21,501 nucleotides of DNA from the NCBI GenBank assembly GCA_019423445.1, contig JAHZBJ010000028.1, forward strand, positions 1 to 21,501, in the 5' to 3' direction. The translations under genes were made by a program, and so were the position numbers. The DNA is from Oscillospiraceae bacterium. GTDB lineage: Bacteria; Bacillota; Clostridia; Oscillospirales; Ruminococcaceae. This document shows positions 12,529 through 19,996 of this stretch, piece by piece. Below the pieces are notes generated by a model. That model was not told the DNA's origin. It saw only the letters and a program-made list of their open reading frames with translations, and ran no database searches. Each line of letters begins with the position of its first letter. The first letter of the stretch is position 1.

Positions 12529-12584
12529 TTTAGCATTTAATCGATGGGACGAGGCCCCCTTCGTCCCACGGATTTATTGCTAAA
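12529..12584 (+). promoter_or_regulatory. Long imperfect hairpin in the pnp leader
   Basis: TTTAGC (12529-12534) pairs with GCTAAA (12579-12584). Inside, AATC pairs with GATT and TGGGACGAGG (12545-12554) pairs with CTTCGTCCCA (12559-12568, one G-U) over the loop CCCC. Together this is a 56-base stem-loop ending 47 bases before the pnp ATG. There is no T-run. In E. coli a leader stem of pnp is cut by RNase III and then used by PNPase for autocontrol. This stem is in the matching place, but the sequence alone does not show it works that way. Confidence 0.65.
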
Positions 12585-12631
12585 ATCAAGCGGACTGCCG
12601 GAGTGGAAATAGTCGCTTTGGAGGTCTGTCT

Positions 12632-14749
12632 ATGTTTGAAAATTACCGCGTGTTCAAAACCCAGTTCGCCGGTCGGGACATCAGCTTCGAGACCGGTAAA
12701 ATGTGCTGCCTGTCCAACGGCTCTGTGCTGGTGCGCTATGGCGAGACCACTGTTCTCGTAAACGTCACCGCTTCCAAGAAGCCCCGGGACGGCATCGATT
12801 TCCTGCCCCTGTCGGTGGACTTTGAAGAGAAACTTTACTCGGTGGGGAAGATCCCCGGCTCCTTCCTCAAGCGGGAGGGCCGTCCTTCGGATAAGGCCAT
12901 CCTGTCTTCCCGGGTGGTGGACCGGCCCATCCGTCCCCTGTTCCCCAAGGATATGCGCAACGACGTCACGGTGGTGATGACGGTGCTGTCGGTGGACCCC
13001 GACTGCCAGCCTGAGATCGCCGGGATGATTGGCGCCTCCTTTGCTCTCTCCATTTCCGACATCCCTTGGAACGGACCCATCGCCGGCATCAACGTGGGCC
13101 TGGTGGACGGGGAGATCATCCTCACCCCCACTGCCGAGCAGCGCAAGGTCAGCGACCTGAACCTGGTGGTTGCCGGTACTGACAAGAAGGTCTGCATGAT
13201 CGAGGCGGGCGCCAAGGAAGTGGACGACGACACCATGCTGGAAGCCATCATGAAGGGCTACGATGAAGTCCAGAAGATGGTTGAGTTTATCAAGGGCGTT
13301 CAGGCAGAGATCGGCAAGCCCAAGTTCACCTTCGAGTCCCAGGAAGTGGACCACGATCTCTTTGAGGCCATCCGGGCCTATGCCGAGGAGCGGGTGATGG
13401 TGGCCCTGGACACCGATGACAAAAATGTCCGGGATCAGAACCTGGCCCCCATTGTGGAGGACGTCCACGCCAAGTTCGAGGAGACCCATCCCGACCAGGG
13501 CGCTATGATCGACGAGTGCCTGTATAAGCTTCAGAAGATGATCGTGCGGCGCTGGCTCCTGGAGGAGGGCAAGCGGGTGGACGGCCGGAAGATGGATGAA
13601 ATCCGTCCCCTGTCCGCTGAAGTTGGCCTGATCCCCAGAGTCCACGGTTCCGGCATGTTCACCCGCGGCCAGACCCAGGTTCTCACCATTGCCACCCTGG
13701 GCACCATCAAGGAGTCCCAGCTTCTGGACGGCATCGACGGTGAGACCACCAAGCGGTATATGCACCAGTACAATATGCCCTCTTATTCTGTGGGCGAGAC
13801 CCGTCCCAGCCGTGGCCCCGGCCGCCGGGAGATCGGCCACGGCGCTCTGGCGGAGCGGGCTTTGGAGCCTGTGCTCCCCTCTGTGGAGGAGTTCCCCTAC
13901 TCCATGCGTCTGGTGAGCGAGGTGCTCTCCTCTAATGGTTCCACCTCCCAGGCTTCCATCTGCGGCTCCACCCTGGCCCTGATGGATGCCGGTGTCCCCA
14001 TCAAAGCCCCTGTGGCTGGTATCTCCTGCGGCCTGATTACCGCTGAGGATGGCTCCTGGAAGACCATGGTGGATATCCAGGGCCTGGAGGACTTCTTCGG
14101 GGATATGGACTTCAAGGTTGGCGGTACCCATAAGGGTATTACCGCCATCCAGATGGACCTGAAGATCGATGGCCTCACCCCCGAGATCATTCGGGACGCT
14201 TTCCGCAAGACCCATATCGCCCGGGACTACATCCTGGACGAGATTATGCTCAAGGCTATCCCCGAGGTGCGCCCCGAGCTTTCCAAGTACGCCCCCAAGA
14301 TGCTCACCCTGAAGATCGATCCCGACAAGATCCGTGAGGTTATTGGTTCCGGCGGCAAGGTGATCCAGAAGATCTGCGCCGAGTGCAACGTCAAGATCGA
14401 CATCGAGGACGACGGACATGTCTTTGTCTCTTCTGTGGATATTGACGACGCCCGGAGAGCGGTGATGGTCATTGAGACTATCGTCAACGATCCTGAGATC
14501 GGAGCCATTTACAAGGGTGTTGTCACCCGCCTGATGAACTTCGGCGCCTTTGTGGAGATCGCCCCCGGTAAGGAGGGTCTGGTCCACATCTCCAAGCTGG
14601 CTGAGCACCGGGTGGAGAAGGTGGAGGATGTGGTTGCTCCTGGAGACGAGATCCTGGTAATGGTCACCGAGATCGATCAGCAGGGCCGAATCAACCTGTC
14701 CCGGAAGGACGCTCTGGCTGCTATGGCTGCCAGAAAAAACCAGAAATGA
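12632..14749 (+). CDS. pnp: Polyribonucleotide nucleotidyltransferase (PNPase)
   Basis: PNPase degrades RNA 3' to 5' using phosphate and can add tails in reverse. The 705-residue chain shows the first RNase PH domain (about 10-145), an all-alpha linker, and the catalytic second RNase PH domain (about 310-540). The KH domain has V-I-G-S-G-G-K at 570-576, and the S1 domain runs from G624 to about 695. By alignment with the E. coli active site, D487, D493 and K495 (in EDFFGDMDFKVGG) are the metal/phosphate residues, all present. GGAGG lies about 10 bases before the ATG. No clear promoter lies between rpsO and pnp, so it is probably read from the rpsO promoter. It ends at a strong terminator. Confidence 0.98.
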   Translation: MFENYRVFKTQFAGRDISFETGKMCCLSNGSVLVRYGETTVLVNVTASKKPRDGIDFLPLSVDFEEKLYSVGKIPGSFLKREGRPSDKAILSSRVVDRPIRPLFPKDMRNDVTVVMTVLSVDPDCQPEIAGMIGASFALSISDIPWNGPIAGINVGLVDGEIILTPTAEQRKVSDLNLVVAGTDKKVCMIEAGAKEVDDDTMLEAIMKGYDEVQKMVEFIKGVQAEIGKPKFTFESQEVDHDLFEAIRAYAEERVMVALDTDDKNVRDQNLAPIVEDVHAKFEETHPDQGAMIDECLYKLQKMIVRRWLLEEGKRVDGRKMDEIRPLSAEVGLIPRVHGSGMFTRGQTQVLTIATLGTIKESQLLDGIDGETTKRYMHQYNMPSYSVGETRPSRGPGRREIGHGALAERALEPVLPSVEEFPYSMRLVSEVLSSNGSTSQASICGSTLALMDAGVPIKAPVAGISCGLITAEDGSWKTMVDIQGLEDFFGDMDFKVGGTHKGITAIQMDLKIDGLTPEIIRDAFRKTHIARDYILDEIMLKAIPEVRPELSKYAPKMLTLKIDPDKIREVIGSGGKVIQKICAECNVKIDIEDDGHVFVSSVDIDDARRAVMVIETIVNDPEIGAIYKGVVTRLMNFGAFVEIAPGKEGLVHISKLAEHRVEKVEDVVAPGDEILVMVTEIDQQGRINLSRKDALAAMAARKNQK

Positions 14750-14766
14750 TTTCATTGTGGTTTGCC

Positions 14767-14799
14767 AAAGGGCGGGGGAACTGATTCCCCCGCCCTTTT
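14767..14799 (+). terminator. Rho-independent terminator of pnp
   Basis: AAAGGGCGGGGGAA (14767-14780) pairs perfectly with TTCCCCCGCCCTTT (14785-14798) over the tetraloop CTGA; the second arm ends in TTTT. It lies 17 bases after the pnp stop. The A-rich left arm could also let it work on the other strand. Confidence 0.92.
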
Positions 14800-14815
14800 G
14801 TGTGACAGGATGGTG

Positions 14816-14841
14816 CAGTCCCCCGAGGAAAAGGGGGACTG
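14816..14841 (+). repeat. 9-bp inverted repeat after the pnp terminator
   Basis: CAGTCCCCC (14816-14824) and GGGGGACTG (14833-14841) are separated by GAGGAAAA. No T-run follows. It may be a back-up stem behind the pnp terminator; nothing else in the sequence explains it. Confidence 0.5.
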
Positions 14842-14893
14842 AGGGAGGAAAAGTTCTGGAAAGGCTTTCCCGAAAGATGAACAGTTCGCAAAC

Positions 14894-14927
14894 AAAGCGA
14901 AAAATCCCTTGAGGACGGTTTCGCTTT
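14894..14927. promoter_or_regulatory. Inverted repeat spanning the 14909 promoter (possible operator)
   Basis: AAAGCGAAA (14894-14902) and TTTCGCTTT (14919-14927) form a perfect 9-bp inverted repeat. The -35 hexamer lies between the arms and the right arm fills the -35/-10 spacer. Such placement fits a repressor site. No matching regulator is seen in the window. Confidence 0.4.
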
Positions 14928-14937
14928 TTGGTACAAT
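14909..14937 (+). promoter_or_regulatory. Sigma-A promoter of the CNNM-proBA unit
   Basis: TTGAGG (14909-14914), a 17-base spacer and TACAAT (14932-14937), with an extended -10 TGG. The predicted start is near 14944, about 76 bases before the chosen TTG start at 15020. It is the only good promoter before proB and proA. Confidence 0.72.
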
Positions 14938-15019
14938 ACAAGGTAATGGATTTTCTGATCTTTTGGTCGGGAAGCCAGAAAAAGACAAAATTTACAAAGA
15001 AACAGGAGTTGGTATTTTT

Positions 15020-16333
15020 TTGGACAGTACGGGCTTATATGTGTCAATGGTTGTGCTGCTGGCGCTTTCCGCCTTTTTTTCTGCAAGCGAGACTTCCTAT
15101 ACCTCGGTAAACATGATCCGTATCCGCAATATGGCGGAAGAGGGAAATCAAAAGGCGGCGGTGGCCGTGCGCCTGGTGGAAAACTACGACCGGATGCTTT
15201 CCACCCTTCTCATCGGCAACAACATCGTCAACATTGCCCTATCCTCCCTCACCACTGTGGCCGCTACCAAGGCCTTTGGTGACGCGGGGGTGGCCGTGGC
15301 CACCGGCGCCGCGACGCTTCTGGTCCTCACCTTCGGGGAGATTCTCCCCAAGAGCTGGGCCAAGGAGAACAGCGAGCGGCTGGTTTTGGCTGTGGCGATG
15401 CCTCTTCGGGTTTTCGTGATTGTTTTCTACCCTCTCAGCACGTTTTTCATTTGGCTGAAGGGAATATTCCGCAAGAAGGGTGAGAACGGGGAGAAGGCTC
15501 CCAGTATCACCGAGCAGGAACTGATGTATATGCTGGGCACCATCCAGGAGGAGGGTGTCTTGGAAGAGCAGGAGAAGGACCTGGTAAAGTCCGCCCTGGA
15601 GTTTGACGAAACAACTGTCCAGGAAGTGCTGACTCCCCGAGTGAACCTGGTGGCTTTGGATAAGGAGGAGGACCGGGAGGAGATCATCCGGGTGGCTACC
15701 GGCAAGAAGTTCTCCCGGCTCCCGGTGTATGAGGACACCATTGACAACATCGTTGGGGTGGTCCAGTCCAGAGAAATCCTGAAGATGGCGGTGGCCGGAG
15801 AGCCCATCGACCTGGAGAAGATGATGACCCCTGCCATGTACGTCCACCGGACTATGAAAATATCCCGGCTGCTGGGGGACTTCCAGCGGAAAAAGAGCCA
15901 TCTTGCTGTAGTTATCGACGACTACGGCGGTACTCTGGGTATTGTCACCATGGAGGACCTGCTGGAGGAATTGGTGGGCGAGATCTGGGACGAGGATGAC
16001 GAAGTGGTCCACGAAATGTCCCAGGTGGGGGAAAACACCTACGAAGTCAGCGGCGACATGAATATCCAGGAGTTCTTTGACGAGATCGACTACGCCCCCA
16101 GGGGTTTTGAAAGCGACTTTAACACCATGAACGGCTGGGCCCTGGAGATGTTGGAGCATATCCCCTCGGTAGGGGAGAGCTTCACCTATGACCGCCTGAC
16201 CGTCACGGTGAAGGAGATGGACGACCAGAAGGTCACAAAGCTCCTGGTAAAGGAGAACCTGCCTCCCCAGCCCCAGGAGGAGGGGGAGCAGGGCAAAGAC
16301 GGAGCCCGGGACGAAAAGCGGAAGGACGGCTGA
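15020..16333 (+). CDS. CNNM/CorC-type membrane protein with CBS pair (HlyC/CorC family)
   Basis: A 437-residue protein with the usual four-part plan. A DUF21/CNNM transmembrane domain (about 1-150) has hydrophobic segments near 5-22, 58-83, 87-108 and 121-146, and the motif ALSAFFSASETSYTSVN. A CBS pair follows (about 195-325; KKFSRLPVYEDTIDNIVGVV and HLAVVIDDYGGTLGIVTMEDLLEELVGEI), then a CorC/HlyC C-terminal domain (about 340-420) and a Lys/Glu/Gly tail. Relatives are linked to Mg2+ or Co2+ transport and homeostasis; the older name hemolysin has little support. I chose TTG 15020 because AGGAG lies 11 bases upstream and homologues begin M-D-S-x-G-L. The same frame is open to 14909, but that start lies within the promoter. 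It ends one base before proB, so the two are co-transcribed. Confidence 0.9.
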   Translation: MDSTGLYVSMVVLLALSAFFSASETSYTSVNMIRIRNMAEEGNQKAAVAVRLVENYDRMLSTLLIGNNIVNIALSSLTTVAATKAFGDAGVAVATGAATLLVLTFGEILPKSWAKENSERLVLAVAMPLRVFVIVFYPLSTFFIWLKGIFRKKGENGEKAPSITEQELMYMLGTIQEEGVLEEQEKDLVKSALEFDETTVQEVLTPRVNLVALDKEEDREEIIRVATGKKFSRLPVYEDTIDNIVGVVQSREILKMAVAGEPIDLEKMMTPAMYVHRTMKISRLLGDFQRKKSHLAVVIDDYGGTLGIVTMEDLLEELVGEIWDEDDEVVHEMSQVGENTYEVSGDMNIQEFFDEIDYAPRGFESDFNTMNGWALEMLEHIPSVGESFTYDRLTVTVKEMDDQKVTKLLVKENLPPQPQEEGEQGKDGARDEKRKDG

Positions 16334-16334
16334 T

Positions 16335-17123
16335 ATGAGCAGCATAAAAGAAGCTAGGCGTGTGGTGGTGAAGGTGGGGACCTCCACCCTCACCCACAAA
16401 AGCGGGCGGATCAATATCCGGCTGATGGAGTGCCTGGTCAAGGTCCTGGCGGACATCCAGAACTCCGGTAAGGAGCTGGTGTTGGTCTCCTCCGGCGCCA
16501 TCGGCGTGGGGGTGGGGAAGCTGGGGCTCCGGGAGCGCCCAGCCAGCATCCCTGGCAAACAGGCCGCGGCGGCGGTAGGTCAGTGTGAGCTGATGTACCT
16601 CTATGACCGCTACTTTTCGGAGTATAACCACACCGTTGGGCAGGTGCTTCTGACCCGCTACAGCCTGGACGATCCGGAGAGCTGCCGGAATGTACACAAT
16701 ACCTTCGACACACTTCTGGAGCTGGGGGCTATCCCCATCGTCAATGAAAACGATACAGTGGCCACCGATGAGATTCGGGTGGGGGACAACGACACCCTTT
16801 CCGCTATTGTAGCCAAGATTATCGGGGCGGATGCCCTGGTGATCCTTACCGATATCGACGGCCTCTACACAGCAGACCCTTCCCGGCATCCCGACGCTGT
16901 GCTGGTGCCGGAGGTGCGGGAGATTGACGACGCGCTGCTGGAGACTGCCTCGGGGGCGGGTTCCAGCAGGGGCACCGGCGGGATGATCACCAAATTGATG
17001 GCGGGGCGGATTGCCCTGGACGCCGGGGCGGATATGTACATTGTCAGTGGAAAGGACCCCAACATCCTTTACGATCTGATGGAGGGGAAGCCTGTAGGCA
17101 CGCATTTTATTGCGAAAGGATGA
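16335..17123 (+). CDS. proB: Glutamate 5-kinase, short form without PUA domain
   Basis: ProB phosphorylates the gamma-carboxyl of glutamate, the first step of proline synthesis. The amino-acid-kinase fold is complete: VVVKVGTSTLTH (phosphate loop), LVLVSSGAIGVGVGKLG, KQAAAAVGQ, PIVNENDTVATDEIRVGDNDTLSAIVAKIIGADALVILTDIDGLYTADP, and the GTGGMITKLMAGRIALDAGADMYIVSG end. At 262 residues it lacks the roughly 100-residue C-terminal PUA domain of E. coli ProB (367). This short form is known in several Firmicutes. The ATG follows the CNNM gene by one base, and proA starts 6 bases after it. Proline feedback control through the kinase domain is likely from family knowledge. Confidence 0.96.
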   Translation: MSSIKEARRVVVKVGTSTLTHKSGRINIRLMECLVKVLADIQNSGKELVLVSSGAIGVGVGKLGLRERPASIPGKQAAAAVGQCELMYLYDRYFSEYNHTVGQVLLTRYSLDDPESCRNVHNTFDTLLELGAIPIVNENDTVATDEIRVGDNDTLSAIVAKIIGADALVILTDIDGLYTADPSRHPDAVLVPEVREIDDALLETASGAGSSRGTGGMITKLMAGRIALDAGADMYIVSGKDPNILYDLMEGKPVGTHFIAKG

Positions 17124-17129
17124 TGGCGG

Positions 17130-18377
17130 ATGGAGACGGTGCGGCAGATGGCTCTTCGCGCCAAAGAAGCCGCCGCTGTGCTGGCGGCAGCAGGTACCGG
17201 TGAAAAGAACCAGGGGCTGGCCGCTGTGGCGGCGGCCCTCCGGGAGAGCCGGGACGCCATTTTAAAGGCCAACAGAGAGGACCTGGAGGCGGCCTCTGCC
17301 GCTGGGATGCGCCAGTCCATGCTGGACCGTCTTTCCCTGACTCCAGAACGGATTGAGTCCATCGCTTCGGCGGTGGAGGAGGTTATCGCTCTGCCGGACC
17401 CGGTAGGAACGGTGGACCAGGGAGGCGTGCGCCCCAACGGCCTCTCCATTACCCGGGTGCGGGTGCCCCTGGGGGTTGTAGGGATTATCTATGAAGCCCG
17501 TCCCAATGTCACTGCCGACGCTGCGGCCCTCTGCCTCAAATCCGGCAACGCCTGTATCCTTCGGGGAGGTAAGGAAGCCATCCGCACCAATATCGCCCTG
17601 GCCCAAGCCATGCGGGGAGCTCTGGAAAAAGCTGGTTTACCCGCCGACGCGATCCAGCTGGTGGAGGACACCAGCCGGGAATCCTCCACTCAGATGATGA
17701 AAGCCAACGGCCTTATTGATGTCCTTATTCCCCGGGGAGGCGCAGGCCTCATCCAGGCGGTGGTGGAGAACTCCACCGTGCCGGTGATCCAGACCGGGGT
17801 GGGAAACTGCCATGTTTATGTGGACAGTCCCTGCGATCTGGAAATGGCGGTTAGGATTATCCAAAACGCCAAGTGCAGCCGTCCTTCGGTCTGTAACGCC
17901 GCCGAGACCCTTCTGGTGCACCGGGATGTGGCGGAAGAATTTCTCCCCAGGGCCAAAGCGGCTATGGATCCCTGGAGGGTTCAATTCCGTTGCTGCCCCG
18001 AGACACAGCGGATCCTGGGGGAGGAAGTGGTTCCTGCCACCCAGGAGGACTACTCCATCGAGTTTAACGATTATATCCTGGCGGTTCGGGTGGTGGACAG
18101 CTTCCAGGAAGCCTTGGACCATATCCGCCGCTATTCTACCGGCCATAGTGAGGCCATCGTCACCAGTGACTACAGCCACAGCAGAGAGTTTACCCAGCGT
18201 GTGGACGCTGCTGCGGTGTATGTCAACGCTTCTACCCGTTTCACCGACGGGGGCCAGTTCGGCTTAGGGGCCGAAATCGGCATCTCCACCCAGAAGCTTC
18301 ATGCACGGGGCCCTATGGGCCTTGCCGAGCTTACCACCACGAAATATGTGGTGCTGGGGAACGGACAGGTCCGCTGA
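17130..18377 (+). CDS. proA: Glutamate-5-semialdehyde dehydrogenase (gamma-glutamyl phosphate reductase)
   Basis: ProA reduces gamma-glutamyl phosphate with NADPH to glutamate semialdehyde, which cyclises on the way to proline. The 415-residue protein matches the usual length (about 415-420). Visible motifs: GVVGIIYEARPNVTADAAALCLKSGNACILRGGKEA (cofactor region), LIPRGGAGLIQAVVENSTVPVIQTGVGNCHVYVD, and SRPSVCNAAETLLVH with catalytic C255. The end has GLGAEIGISTQKLHARGPMGLAELTTTKYVV. It follows proB closely, with AAAGGA upstream. proC is not in the window. A 7-bp hairpin (CAGGTCC/GGACCTG, 18366-18385) spans the stop codon and has no T-run, so the next gene may be co-transcribed. Confidence 0.98.
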   Translation: METVRQMALRAKEAAAVLAAAGTGEKNQGLAAVAAALRESRDAILKANREDLEAASAAGMRQSMLDRLSLTPERIESIASAVEEVIALPDPVGTVDQGGVRPNGLSITRVRVPLGVVGIIYEARPNVTADAAALCLKSGNACILRGGKEAIRTNIALAQAMRGALEKAGLPADAIQLVEDTSRESSTQMMKANGLIDVLIPRGGAGLIQAVVENSTVPVIQTGVGNCHVYVDSPCDLEMAVRIIQNAKCSRPSVCNAAETLLVHRDVAEEFLPRAKAAMDPWRVQFRCCPETQRILGEEVVPATQEDYSIEFNDYILAVRVVDSFQEALDHIRRYSTGHSEAIVTSDYSHSREFTQRVDAAAVYVNASTRFTDGGQFGLGAEIGISTQKLHARGPMGLAELTTTKYVVLGNGQVR

Positions 18378-18441
18378 AGGACCTGGCCATTCCATCTTCC
18401 GGGGCTGCGGCCCCTGGCTATTCTTTACAGGAGGAACACCC

Positions 18442-19395
18442 ATGAACAACACCATCCTTCGCCCCGGCCGGCGCAACCGCTATGCGGCGCCAATCGGAGG
18501 GGTATTCATCATTCTCTGCCTGGTGGGCTTTTTCACAGTGGCCAGCGTCTGCCTTAATGCCACAAAGAGCCTTTTGGACAACTCCAAGGCAAAGCAGGAA
18601 TACGAGAAGATGCTGCTGCCGGTGGTGATCTTCGACCCGGTCCCCTTTGAGAACCCGGTGAACATCGATAACGCCAGCTTGCTCCAGTATTCCATCTGGG
18701 CCACCGCCATGGGGGACAAGAGGGATCAGTATGAGTATGACGACAACAACATGATGGTCATTCCCGCCAGCGACGTGGATGTGGCGGCTCTGGAGCTTTT
18801 CGGGCCGGACGTAAAGCTGGAGCATCAGTCTTTCGGCGACCTGGAGAACAGCTATCTCTATGACGAGGACATCAAATCCTACCACGTCCCCATTATTACC
18901 GTCACCGGCTTTGCCACCCCCAAGGTGGAGGAAATCAACAAGGTGGGGGATACCATTGAGTTGAAAATGGGATATGTTCCCCCCAGCACCATTCTGGATA
19001 TCGATACCAATGGCAAGGTGGGAACCCCTGAGCCCCAAAAATACATGATCTATGAACTTCATCGGGCGAAAAGCGGCTGGTACCTTTATGCCATTAAAGA
19101 TCTTCCTGGGGCAACCTTGCTTACTGGCAGCGACGCGGTGCTTCCCACCGAGCTCCCGGTGAACAGCCAGCCCCAGTCCGATGTGGTGCCAGAGGCTGCT
19201 GGCAACGCTCAGGGGGCTGTTTCCGGCAGTTCCTCCAGCGGAGGTTCTTCTTCTGAAGAGGAGGCGTCTGAAGAGGAGGCATCTTCCTCCAGTGGGGAAG
19301 AAGATTCCGCTGAGGAAGGAGAAGAAACTGAAGATGGGGAAGGTGAAGAAAACACTTCCTCCAGTGAAGAATCCGCACCGGAGCTCCAGGGATAA
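18442..19395 (+). CDS. Uncharacterised membrane-anchored protein with Ser/Glu-rich acidic tail
   Basis: No named family recognised. The 317-residue chain has a short basic start (MNNTILRPGRRNRY), one hydrophobic segment at about 15-38 (AAPIGGVFIILCLVGFFTVASV) and then a predicted extracytoplasmic domain of about 200 residues. This contains QYSIWATAMGDKRDQYEYDDNNMMVIPASDVDVAALELFG, VPIITVTGFATPKVEEINKVGD and MIYELHRAKSGWYLYAIKDLPG. Residues about 258-317 are a low-complexity tail of Ser, Glu, Gly and Asp with a tandem SEEEA. ATG 18442 has CAGGAGG about 7 bases upstream; the frame is open back to 18301 inside proA, but that is an overlap artefact. It lies 64 bases after proA and ends at a strong terminator. 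It could be a cell-envelope scaffold or accessory factor; nothing points to an enzyme. Confidence 0.82.
   Translation: MNNTILRPGRRNRYAAPIGGVFIILCLVGFFTVASVCLNATKSLLDNSKAKQEYEKMLLPVVIFDPVPFENPVNIDNASLLQYSIWATAMGDKRDQYEYDDNNMMVIPASDVDVAALELFGPDVKLEHQSFGDLENSYLYDEDIKSYHVPIITVTGFATPKVEEINKVGDTIELKMGYVPPSTILDIDTNGKVGTPEPQKYMIYELHRAKSGWYLYAIKDLPGATLLTGSDAVLPTELPVNSQPQSDVVPEAAGNAQGAVSGSSSSGGSSSEEEASEEEASSSSGEEDSAEEGEETEDGEGEENTSSSEESAPELQG
19252..19281 (+). repeat. 15-base tandem coding repeat (SEEEA)x2
   Basis: TCTGAAGAGGAGGCG (19252-19266) is followed directly by TCTGAAGAGGAGGCA (19267-19281), 14 of 15 identical, encoding residues 271-280 of the membrane-anchored protein. The near identity suggests a recent slippage duplication. 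Confidence 0.8.
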
Positions 19396-19418
19396 CTTTT
19401 AGAATCTGCAAGGGAAAC

Positions 19419-19466
19419 AAAAGGTTTCCGGAAGTTTATTCTTCCGGAAACCTTTTTGCTTTTTTC
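19419..19466 (+). terminator. Rho-independent terminator of the CNNM-proBA-18442 unit
   Basis: AAAAGGTTTCCGGAAG (19419-19434) pairs perfectly over 16 bp with CTTCCGGAAACCTTTT (19441-19456) across the loop TTTATT, and two T-runs follow (to about 19465). One of the two strongest terminators in the window. The A-rich left arm makes it near symmetric. Confidence 0.95.
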
Positions 19467-19542
19467 GCATAGACTGGACAGAGGCGTCCGGATCAACGGC
19501 TCCGGCGGCTCTGTCAAAAACAGCGCGGAGGGGGGAGATGGC

Positions 19543-19983
19543 ATGGCTTTTTCCGATGTGGAGCTGCTGGCCAGGCTGATCCAGTGTGAAGCGGGGGGCG
19601 AGGGGCTAAACGGCATGGCGGCTGTGGCCAGTGTGGTGATGAACCGCGTCCGGACCGGCAGCGGGGAATATGCCCGGGTAGGCCAAGGAAATATCCGAAA
19701 CATTATTTTCCAACCCGGTCAGTTTACCTGTGTCCAGGAGACGGTGAGGGGTCAGCCAAATCAGCAGAACATATACAACATGCGCCCGGAAGATATTCAT
19801 TACCAAATCGCGGAGTGGGCCATCGCCGGTAACCGCCTGTTTGGAGTGGGGGAAGCGCTCTGGTTTTTCAATCCCTATGATCCCAACTGCCGGCCCAATT
19901 TTCCCAGTGGCGTGGGGGAGTTTACAGTGAGGATCGGGGACCACTGCTTTTACAATCCCACCCCGGCCTATAACGATACTTAA
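19543..19983 (+). CDS. cwlJ: Spore cortex-lytic enzyme CwlJ (SleB/Hydrolase_2 family)
   Basis: CwlJ helps degrade spore cortex peptidoglycan during germination and in Bacillus is the enzyme triggered by calcium dipicolinate. The 146-residue protein is one Hydrolase_2 domain, like B. subtilis CwlJ (142), with no signal peptide and no peptidoglycan-binding repeat, which separates it from SleB. Signatures: ELLARLIQCEAGGEGLNGMAAVASVVMNRV (probable catalytic Glu E16), NIIFQPGQFTCVQ, ALWFFNPYDPNC and the CwlJ-like end IGDHCFYNPTPAY. ATG 19543 has a GGAGGGGGGAG site about 5 bases upstream. The frame is open to a TTG at 19456 in the preceding terminator, which is rejected. gerQ follows 13 bases later. 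No clear sigma-A promoter lies upstream, in keeping with sporulation control. Confidence 0.93.
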   Translation: MAFSDVELLARLIQCEAGGEGLNGMAAVASVVMNRVRTGSGEYARVGQGNIRNIIFQPGQFTCVQETVRGQPNQQNIYNMRPEDIHYQIAEWAIAGNRLFGVGEALWFFNPYDPNCRPNFPSGVGEFTVRIGDHCFYNPTPAYNDT

Positions 19984-19996
19984 AGGAGGAACTACC

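Noticed and set aside
11419..12592. Shared 12-mer TAAAATCAAGCG at 11419 and 12581
   Set aside because: Chance 12-base matches are expected many times in a 21-kb window, and the flanking sequences do not align.
12530..14941. An 803-codon open frame antisense to pnp
   Set aside because: Same effect: no recognisable domain, and it runs over the pnp terminator, its leader hairpin and the next promoter.
18401..18414. GGGGC-TGCG-GCCCC hairpin after proA as a terminator
   Set aside because: The stem is only 5 bp and no T-run follows, so it is unlikely to separate proA from the next gene.
19447..19475. Possible sigma-E promoter before cwlJ (CATAGACT at 19468-19475)
   Set aside because: The -10 box matches 7 of 8 consensus bases, but the -35 at the right spacing is poor and lies inside the terminator arm. 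Kept only as a hint that sporulation control is likely.
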